NCBI GenBank assembly: GCA_964542855.1
Contig: CAZIWJ010000070.1
Span: 1 to 14,507, forward strand
Direction: 5' to 3'
Length of the DNA: 14,507 bases
Origin: CAZIWJ01 sp964542855
GTDB lineage: Bacteria > Bacteroidota > Bacteroidia > Cytophagales > Cyclobacteriaceae
A program made the translations under genes and the position numbers. Below are positions 7,347-13,271 of the stretch, piece by piece (position 1 is the first letter of the stretch; the number at the start of each line of letters is the position of its first letter). The notes under the pieces were generated by a model. The model ran no database searches. It saw only the letters and a list, made by a program, of their open reading frames with translations, and was not told the DNA's origin.

Positions 7347-7517
7347 TTAAAATTTCGGGCAGCTTTTGCACTGCTTTTTGCCTTTCTTCATGTACTTCTT
7401 GCAGCACTTCTTAAACACGATCTGGTTGTCGTGAAGCATTTCATCGAGAGCTGTTTGGCAAGCACATCCTTCGCAGGTTCCGGTCTTTTCTTCTCGTTCT
7501 TGAATGTCAGCTAACAT
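7347..7517 (-). CDS. Small Cys/Lys-rich protein, 56 aa, function unknown
   Basis: Complete ORF: ATG at 7517-7515, stop TAA at 7349-7347. The N-terminal part is acidic (MLADIQEREEK); then come CEGCAC at residues 15-20, FKKCCKKYMKKGKK at 35-48 and CKSCPKF at 50-56. The seven cysteines (15, 18, 20, 38, 39, 50, 53) are arranged as CxxCxC, CC and CxxC among many lysines, which suggests metal (zinc) binding and perhaps nucleic-acid contact. Short proteins ending in a KKCCxKYxKKGKxxCKxCPK-like sequence are, to my knowledge, seen across Bacteroidota, but I know of no function. There is no signal peptide or membrane segment. It lies between tRNA-Leu and the alkaline phosphatase terminator, so it is probably transcribed on its own. 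Confidence 0.75.
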   Translation of the reverse strand: MLADIQEREEKTGTCEGCACQTALDEMLHDNQIVFKKCCKKYMKKGKKQCKSCPKF

Positions 7518-7650
7518 ACGGGCGTTTTTTATTTTCTGCTATTTTAAACAATTCTAAATAAAAAACCATACCGTAAAAATGAGAATTGTCATGTAGCCCG
7601 AAATTTTCCAGTGACTTTGGTAATGCTTTGTCGGTTTAAACGGTGTTGCT

Positions 7651-7680
7651 AAAAAAAGTACAGGGAAGGTTCCCCGCACT
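7651..7680 (-). terminator. Intrinsic terminator of the alkaline phosphatase gene
   Basis: Read on the minus strand, AGTGCGGGGA and TCCCTGTACT pair with two mismatches around a short loop (core GGGA/TCCC), followed by seven T residues (7657-7651). It begins 30 bp after the phosphatase stop codon. It also separates that gene from the small-protein gene downstream. Confidence 0.7.
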
Positions 7681-7709
7681 ATTTTTATACAGTACAGTAA
7701 AAAAATAAG

Positions 7710-8840
7710 TTAATCGCGCATGCCACTGGCATCCTGTGGCTGGCCCAGGCTCTCCATCATTTTAAAATAAATCTCAATATTGCGGTAAATCCCGGAAAAA
7801 CTCTCTGCTCCGGGACCAAACGCGAAAGAAGGAATCATGGTAGCCGAATGCCCCCCGGTAGAAAAGGTAGGCTCGAGCTGATCGTAGTCGCTTTTCTTTG
7901 TTCCACCGAAACTGCGAATTGTTTTACTGGATAAACTATAACCACCGGTTTCGTGGTCGGCCGTAACAATTACCAGGGTATTGCCATCTTTTTCTGCAAA
8001 GTCGAGCGCTTCCCCAACGGCCTTATCGAAATCGAGTACTTCAGTAACGATGTATTCGCTGTCGTTGGCGTGGCCGCCCCAATCGATCTGCGAACTTTCT
8101 ACCATAAGGAAAAAGCCATCTTCATTCCGGGAAAGGTGATCGATAGCCATTCGGGTGGCGCGGGGAAGAAAATCTCCACGACCATCCAGCATGCGGGGCA
8201 TGCCGTCGTCGGCAAGCAGGAACCCATACTTACTATCTCCGGTTAGCGGGCCGTCGACTTGCAGCGATTCGGTGTTTACCTTAAACCCGTTGGCCGTAAG
8301 TTTTTCAACTAAATTTTCCCCGTCTTTACGCTTCATGAAAAAATCCTGTCCCCCACCGGCAAAAAAATCGATGGAAGAATTAACGAGATATTCGGCAATA
8401 TCTTCGTGCTGGTTACGCGACAGCGTATGAGCGTAAAAAGAAGCCGGAGTAGCGTGGGTAATAGAAGAAGTGGCAACCACCCCGGTACTATAGCCTTTAG
8501 CAGAGAGCTGTTCCGCGATGGTGGGTACTTCTACCGAGTCGAGCGTTACGCCGATTGCCCCGTTGTAGGAATTTACCCCGGAGGCAAAAGCCGTAGCACC
8601 GGCAGCCGAATCGGTAATTTTAGCATTGCCGGCAGCGGTAAGCACCAGCCCGGTGTAAGGAAAGCGGACAAAATTCGGAACCTCTTCCTGGAAGAGGAAA
8701 GCCGATGACACCTGGGCAGCACCCATACCATCTCCAATAAGTAAAATGATGTTTTTGGGTTTGGCATCCTGCTGCGCCTGTACATTATTAACAGACAAAG
8801 AACACACCAGCATGGTTATTCCTAACAGATTTCGTAGCAT
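7710..8840 (-). CDS. Secreted alkaline phosphatase (PhoA superfamily)
   Basis: Metal-dependent phosphomonoesterase of 376 aa, predicted periplasmic. The signal peptide covers residues 1-22 with likely cleavage after VQA. IGDGMG (35-40) supplies the metal ligand D37, and TDSAAGATA (76-84) carries the nucleophile S78. ITHATPASF (127-135), MVESSQIDWGGHAND (246-260; E248, D253, H257), TADHETGG (293-300; D295, H296) and STGGHSATMIP (327-337; H331) complete the two-zinc/magnesium site known from E. coli PhoA. The length is somewhat shorter than E. coli PhoA (about 470 aa), as in many Bacteroidota forms. It stands alone with its own terminator. I see no recognisable Pho-box, so phosphate regulation is only presumed. 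Confidence 0.93.
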   Translation of the reverse strand: MLRNLLGITMLVCSLSVNNVQAQQDAKPKNIILLIGDGMGAAQVSSAFLFQEEVPNFVRFPYTGLVLTAAGNAKITDSAAGATAFASGVNSYNGAIGVTLDSVEVPTIAEQLSAKGYSTGVVATSSITHATPASFYAHTLSRNQHEDIAEYLVNSSIDFFAGGGQDFFMKRKDGENLVEKLTANGFKVNTESLQVDGPLTGDSKYGFLLADDGMPRMLDGRGDFLPRATRMAIDHLSRNEDGFFLMVESSQIDWGGHANDSEYIVTEVLDFDKAVGEALDFAEKDGNTLVIVTADHETGGYSLSSKTIRSFGGTKKSDYDQLEPTFSTGGHSATMIPSFAFGPGAESFSGIYRNIEIYFKMMESLGQPQDASGMRD

Positions 8841-8972
8841 TATAGTAAGGTTTATTTTTGAATAGAGTTACACAGAACGCCTTACAACATGAGCTAGAGA
8901 TATAGCTTAAATTTCATTGTAATGATAACTAATATTGACAGATATTTTAAGCATTTGTGAAAAGATAAAGAT

Positions 8973-9761
8973 ATGGAAATACCTATTTACCAGGTCGACG
9001 CCTTTGCTGGTAAGCAGTTCACCGGTAACCCGGCGGCAGTTTGCCCGCTGAAGTTCTGGCTTCCCGATGAAACGCTACAGGCTATTGCTGCCGAGAATAA
9101 CCTGTCAGAAACCGCTTTCATCGTTGAGGAGCACGGGGGGATCAGCATTCGCTGGTTCACCCCCAGTACCGAAGTAGATTTGTGCGGACATGCCACCCTG
9201 GCTACCGCCCATGTAATGTACCAGCACCTGGACTACGGCAAGCCCGAACTCACGCTGCACTCGAAAAGCGGCCCGCTTTCTGTAAGCCAGCAGGAAAACA
9301 AGCTGGTACTCGATTTCCCGGCCGATGAAATGCTGGAAGCCACCGAACCGAAAGGTTTATTTGCTGCCATAGGTAAGGAACCTGAGCAGTTGTTCAGAGG
9401 GAAAACCGATTATATGCTCGTTTTCGATCATCGCGATACCATTTTAAGGCTGGAACCCGATTTCGGATTGCTGAACCAGGTTGCGGCAAGAGGAATTATA
9501 GTAACTGCCCCTGATGATGAAGCAGGTTATCACTTCTGCTCCCGCTTTTTTGCTCCACAGTCGGGTGTTAACGAAGATCCCGTTACCGGTTCGGCCCACA
9601 CTAGTTTACTGCCTTACTGGAGTAACCGATTGAATAAAAAAACGCTGGTTGCCCGCCAGCTTTCGCAGAGGAGCGGAACCCTGTACTGCGAATACTTGGG
9701 CAAAAGGGTAAAACTCGGAGGCACGGCTATTACGTATATGAAAGGGCATATTATTATTTAA
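8973..9761 (+). CDS. PhzF-family isomerase/epimerase-like protein
   Basis: 262-aa cytoplasmic protein with the diaminopimelate-epimerase-like double fold. PhzF itself isomerises trans-2,3-dihydro-3-hydroxyanthranilate in phenazine synthesis, but most homologues have unknown substrates. Key features are the NPAAVCPL segment near residue 20, the catalytic-type glutamate E46 in NNLSETAF, DLCGHATLA (69-77) and GVNEDPVTGSAH (198-209). One conserved glutamate with no catalytic cysteine pair separates it from DapF; the cysteine in DLCGHA is typical of PhzF-like proteins. There are no phenazine genes nearby, so a phenazine role is unlikely. It heads a compact cluster, with the next gene 12 bp downstream. 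Confidence 0.9.
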   Translation: MEIPIYQVDAFAGKQFTGNPAAVCPLKFWLPDETLQAIAAENNLSETAFIVEEHGGISIRWFTPSTEVDLCGHATLATAHVMYQHLDYGKPELTLHSKSGPLSVSQQENKLVLDFPADEMLEATEPKGLFAAIGKEPEQLFRGKTDYMLVFDHRDTILRLEPDFGLLNQVAARGIIVTAPDDEAGYHFCSRFFAPQSGVNEDPVTGSAHTSLLPYWSNRLNKKTLVARQLSQRSGTLYCEYLGKRVKLGGTAITYMKGHIII

Positions 9762-9773
9762 CTCCCTACTAAT

Positions 9774-10202
9774 ATGCTAATAAGCTATATACCAATATAC
9801 CTGCTTACCTCTTTCTTCCAGCCTCAATCCGGTATTAAGGTAAACATTGAAGGCCTTAGGAACAGCGATGGAAAAGTTATACTATGCCTTTATAAAAAAG
9901 AGGCTGCCAAAAACTTTCCTGATGAGGCTGAGTATGCCTTCCAGGTAGCTGAAAGTAAAGCGCTGAAATCGGGCGTGTCGATCCGGTTCAACAATGTACC
10001 ACCGGGAACCTATGCCATTTCCATGTTGCACGATGAAGACAATGACAACGAAATGGACCGCAATTTTGTGCGCATGCCCCGCGAAGGTTTTGGCACCTCC
10101 AACAACGTTAAACCGATGATGTCGGCCCCATCGTTTAAAGATGCCCGCTTCCGCTACCAGGGTGGAAAACAGGAATTAACCATTACAGTTATCTACTGGT
10201 AA
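9774..10202 (+). CDS. DUF2141 secreted protein
   Basis: 142 aa. The first 20 or so residues are hydrophobic and likely a signal peptide, though the basic N-region is missing. The rest is a beta-rich domain. The family signature is clear: HDEDNDNEMDRNF at 86-98, an Asp-rich loop that could bind calcium, then PREGFGTSNN at 102-111 and a C-terminal strand FRYQGGKQELTITVIYW. Members are small exported proteins of unknown function, common in Bacteroidota and Proteobacteria. It begins 12 bp after the PhzF stop, and the next gene starts 7 bp after its own stop, so an operon is likely. Confidence 0.85.
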   Translation: MLISYIPIYLLTSFFQPQSGIKVNIEGLRNSDGKVILCLYKKEAAKNFPDEAEYAFQVAESKALKSGVSIRFNNVPPGTYAISMLHDEDNDNEMDRNFVRMPREGFGTSNNVKPMMSAPSFKDARFRYQGGKQELTITVIYW

Positions 10203-10209
10203 CAGAACC

Positions 10210-10959
10210 ATGTTAAAAGAAGACATCACTACTATTCGTATCGAGTACCTGGATAACTTTTCTCCCCCTCCTTTTGCCCACCAGTACGTACTGGAAATCG
10301 ATTGCCGGAATAAATTTCCACAGTTACAGTATTCCCTTTCTTACCTGGAGCGCGATACCCTTTCGGAGGAAGATATCCTGGACGAAGGGTTTACTCCGGA
10401 CGACGATTTTAGCTGGCAGGGAAACCTGACCCTCAAATGGCACCAGATTATACAGGAAACACTGAAGCAGTGGAACTGGAGCCCAATCCGGGAAGAAGTA
10501 CAACGGCTATACGTAGAGGTGAATACCCCTGCGGGTAGTACCTTACACCTTAAGGCCGAACAGGAAGAGGAGGCTTTATTATTTGTTCAGGAGCTTATCC
10601 AGGCCCTGTACGAAAAAAGTAAGAAAGAGCATCCGCTGGTAATAGAAATGAAAGAAGTGATGCCCGATGGCAAGGCTTTTACTTTTCACCTGGAAGCTTC
10701 TTTCCTTCACCGGAGAATTACAGTAGAAGGGAAACCGGGAAACCTGCATCGCTCGCACAACTGGAACACCCTGTTTCCTTTACTGGAACGCATCGATACC
10801 CTGGAATTCGACATCAGCCGGGGGCAACAAAAACCCGGTAAAAAACCTGGTGCCTACCTGAATTTTGGCGATGGCGCCTGGTACCATTATTCCACTGCGA
10901 TTAAAGCAACAGACAAAAAAGCAGGAAACGAATTGCTAAACTACCTCAGGGGAAAATAA
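10210..10959 (+). CDS. Protein of unknown function (249 aa)
   Basis: I do not recognise the family. It is a soluble-looking acidic protein with no signal peptide or membrane helix. It appears to have two related halves of mixed alpha/beta character: residues 1-125 (with the acidic stretch SEEDILDEGFTPDDDFSW, 52-69) and 140-249 (ending in FGDGAWYHYSTAIKATDKKAGNELLNYLRG). There is a helical segment rich in E and L at 116-138. No catalytic motif stands out. The start codon lies 7 bp after the DUF2141 stop, placing it in the PhzF cluster; the coding pattern matches its neighbours, which supports a real gene. Confidence 0.8.
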   Translation: MLKEDITTIRIEYLDNFSPPPFAHQYVLEIDCRNKFPQLQYSLSYLERDTLSEEDILDEGFTPDDDFSWQGNLTLKWHQIIQETLKQWNWSPIREEVQRLYVEVNTPAGSTLHLKAEQEEEALLFVQELIQALYEKSKKEHPLVIEMKEVMPDGKAFTFHLEASFLHRRITVEGKPGNLHRSHNWNTLFPLLERIDTLEFDISRGQQKPGKKPGAYLNFGDGAWYHYSTAIKATDKKAGNELLNYLRGK

Positions 10960-11016
10960 ATTAGCCCTACGGGTAACCCTGTTTACCGATTATTTGCTGA
11001 TTTTGCTAAATAATTG

Positions 11017-11045
11017 AAGGAGCCTAAAATTTTTTCTCCTTTTTT
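11017..11045 (+). terminator. Probable terminator of the PhzF-DUF2141 cluster
   Basis: AAGGAG (11017-11022) and CTCCTT (11036-11041) form a 6-bp stem with a 13-nt A/T-rich loop, running into TTTTTT. It lies 57 bp after the stop of the 249-aa protein gene. The stem is short, hence moderate confidence. Confidence 0.5.
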
Positions 11046-11074
11046 ATTATTATACTGGCCTTTATTATTGTACG

Positions 11075-11092
11075 GGCAGCTTTTTCGCTGCC
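11075..11092 (+). promoter_or_regulatory. GC-rich hairpin in the DUF1611 leader
   Basis: GGCAGC and GCTGCC pair perfectly around the loop TTTTTC, 36 bp before the DUF1611 start codon. An A/T-rich stretch without a clear T-run follows. It may be a second terminator for the upstream cluster or a leader structure in the downstream mRNA; the sequence does not decide. Confidence 0.4.
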
Positions 11093-11128
11093 TGAATTAT
11101 TATTTATAATCCTCAACACCTGAACGGG

Positions 11129-12211
11129 ATGGGCACTGAAGCAATTATTGTAACGAACGGCGACTTCAAAAGCAGAAGAGCCAAAACTACTCACGGGTTA
11201 ATTCGCAGCAGCATGCGATTTACCATTAAAGCGGTAATAGACAAAAAATGGCGCGGCCGTGACGCCGGTGAAGTACTGGACGGCAAGTACCGGGATATAC
11301 CCATTTTTGCTACTATTGAAGACTATATGCAGGTTAACGGGAAACCCGATGTTTGCATTGTGGGTGTGGCAACGAAGGGCGGTAAAATACCCCTCGAAGT
11401 GTACGAACACATTGAAGAGGCCATGAAAGCCCGAATTGATGTAATCAGTGGCCTCCACGAATTTGTAAGCGAACACGAAAAGTTTAAGCCTTTAATGGAG
11501 GAGTTCGGCGTTAATGTTATTGACATTCGCCGCCCCAAACCAAGGGAAGAATTACATTTCTGGAAGGGGCACATCACCAAAGTAGATACACCCAGAATTG
11601 CCGTGCTGGGTACCGACTGCAACATTGGCAAGCGAACAACCGCCAAGTTCCTGGCAGAAAGGCTGCAACAGGAAAACTTTCGTGCTGAAATGATTTATAC
11701 CGGGCAAACCGGGTGGATGCAGGGCAATAAATACGGTTTTATTTTCGATGCTACCCTGAACGATTTTATCTCCGGAGAACTTGAGCATGCCATTGTTTCC
11801 TGTTATAATGAAGCTAACCCCGATGTAATGATCCTGGAAGGACAAAGTTCCCTGCGAAATCCTACCGGCCCGGGGGGATCGGAATTCCTGGTTTCCGGGC
11901 AGGCTAAATACGTCGTATTGCAACACGCCGCCGGAAGAACATATTTCGATGGGTGCGAGGCGCTGCGACTGGAAATTCCGCCTTTGCAAACTGAAATCGA
12001 CCTGATTGAATCGTACGGATCTAAAGTTTTGGCTGTAACCCTGCACACCAATGATATTGAGGACGAAGATATTCCTCATTACAAAGAAAAGTACCAGCAG
12101 GAAGTAAACGTGCCCGTTCTGTTGCCTTTACAGGAAGGGATGGATCCTATTATACCTACCATTGCCTCAATAATACAACGCGACCCAACCTATGAAAATC
12201 AAGAAAATTAA
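11129..12211 (+). CDS. DUF1611 family P-loop protein (DgcN-like)
   Basis: 360 aa, cytoplasmic. An N-terminal Rossmann-like domain (about 1-150, ending RRPKPREELHFW at 134-145) is followed by a P-loop domain whose nucleotide motif is GTDCNIGKRTT at 161-171; ILEGQSSLRNPTGPGG (235-250) is another family hallmark. DUF1611 proteins include DgcN, reported in marine bacteria as a D-glutamate N-acetyltransferase working with the enolase-superfamily protein DgcA. Here too the next gene encodes an enolase-superfamily epimerase, and it starts 20 bp before this stop codon. The family assignment is firm; a role in D-glutamate or muropeptide-derived amino-acid metabolism is inference from the homologues and from the GH3 gene downstream. 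Confidence 0.88.
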   Translation: MGTEAIIVTNGDFKSRRAKTTHGLIRSSMRFTIKAVIDKKWRGRDAGEVLDGKYRDIPIFATIEDYMQVNGKPDVCIVGVATKGGKIPLEVYEHIEEAMKARIDVISGLHEFVSEHEKFKPLMEEFGVNVIDIRRPKPREELHFWKGHITKVDTPRIAVLGTDCNIGKRTTAKFLAERLQQENFRAEMIYTGQTGWMQGNKYGFIFDATLNDFISGELEHAIVSCYNEANPDVMILEGQSSLRNPTGPGGSEFLVSGQAKYVVLQHAAGRTYFDGCEALRLEIPPLQTEIDLIESYGSKVLAVTLHTNDIEDEDIPHYKEKYQQEVNVPVLLPLQEGMDPIIPTIASIIQRDPTYENQEN

Positions 12212-13268
12212 TGTTTGGAAATCTAACCTGGGTTTAACGCGCCCTTATTCCATTGCTTACAAGTCGGTAGACTCGGTAGCCTGCTGTTTTGTAGAAATTA
12301 TTGCCGAAGGCGATTTAAGCGGGCTTGGTTCCTGTAACCCGAGCAAGCAGGTGGTCGGTGAGGATGTTGATGATGCCATTGCCGTACTTTCCGAAGAAAA
12401 CCTGGATTGGCTCATCGAGCAGGATATCCGGCACATCAATACCTTGTGTAACCAGTTGGTGGAACGTTTTCCGGAAAACCCCGGGGCCCGTGCTGCCCTG
12501 GATATCGCATTGTACGATATTTTCTCCAGGTACCTGGGAGTTCCTTTGGTATCTTTTCTCGGGGGCAGTACCGACCAGAAGCTCCCTACATCCATTACTA
12601 TTGGTATTAAAAATGTGCAGGAAACCCTCGAGGAAGCAGAAGAGTACGTGGGCAATGGGTTTACCAACCTGAAAGTGAAACTGGCCGGTAATTCTCTCGA
12701 TGAGGACATTGAAAGGTTAACCAGGCTGAATGAGAAATACGGCAAGAACGTTAAAATCAGGATTGATCCTAACCAGAGCTACTCCCTCAGCATGCTCCAG
12801 GATTTTTACTATAAAACCATTGCCCTCGACCTGGAAATCATTGAGCAGCCGCTAACAGTAGAAGATTCTTTGCAAATGCGGAAACTCCCTGCTGATATCA
12901 AGAAGGTCATCGCGCTAGACGAAGCACTGGTAAGCCCGTACGATGCCTTCACTCTGGCTACCAAACCCTCGGCTGGTGGTATATTCAATATAAAACTCAT
13001 GAAATGCGGAGGCGTGCATCAGGCCCGCGAAATTGCAACGATCGCAAAAAATTCCGGCATTTCCCTCATGTGGGGATGTAACGACGAAAGCCGGGTAAGC
13101 ATTGCCGCAGCCCTGCATGCTGCGTTTGCCCAGCCTCATACCCGATACATCGACCTGGATGGCAGCTTTGACCTGGCCGAAGATCTCGTTTCCGGTGGGT
13201 TTACCGTTACTAACGGAATGATGCAGGTTACCGAAAAGCCAGGGCTGGGTGTGGAAAGAATAAACTAA
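12192..13268 (+). CDS. Dipeptide epimerase (L-Ala-D/L-Glu epimerase type, enolase superfamily)
   Basis: 358 aa, cytoplasmic. It probably converts L-Ala-D-Glu from peptidoglycan peptides to L-Ala-L-Glu by proton exchange at the Glu alpha carbon. The enolase-superfamily catalytic set is complete: K161 and K163 in NLKVKL; the Mg2+ ligands D192 (RIDPNQ), E218 (IIEQPL) and D243 (ALDEAL); and K268 in NIKLMKCGG. The DxD motif of dipeptide epimerases, which holds the substrate alpha-ammonium group, is present as D321/D323 in YIDLDGS. The start is the ATG at 12192, inside the end of the DUF1611 gene (20-bp overlap), giving MKIKKINVWKSNLGL as expected. Alternative: an N-acyl amino acid racemase like DgcA, but the retained DxD argues for a dipeptide substrate. 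Confidence 0.92.
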   Translation: MKIKKINVWKSNLGLTRPYSIAYKSVDSVACCFVEIIAEGDLSGLGSCNPSKQVVGEDVDDAIAVLSEENLDWLIEQDIRHINTLCNQLVERFPENPGARAALDIALYDIFSRYLGVPLVSFLGGSTDQKLPTSITIGIKNVQETLEEAEEYVGNGFTNLKVKLAGNSLDEDIERLTRLNEKYGKNVKIRIDPNQSYSLSMLQDFYYKTIALDLEIIEQPLTVEDSLQMRKLPADIKKVIALDEALVSPYDAFTLATKPSAGGIFNIKLMKCGGVHQAREIATIAKNSGISLMWGCNDESRVSIAAALHAAFAQPHTRYIDLDGSFDLAEDLVSGGFTVTNGMMQVTEKPGLGVERIN

Positions 13269-13271
13269 TTT

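Noticed and set aside
7169..7414. 81-aa plus-strand ORF across the tRNA
   Set aside because: It reads through tRNA-Leu (ARVAELVDALDSKSS is the well-known false peptide from tRNA-Leu genes) and into the antisense of the small protein gene.
7245..7514. 89-aa plus-strand ORF
   Set aside because: It begins inside the tRNA and is the antisense shadow of the Cys/Lys-rich protein gene at 7347-7517, whose composition is far more protein-like.
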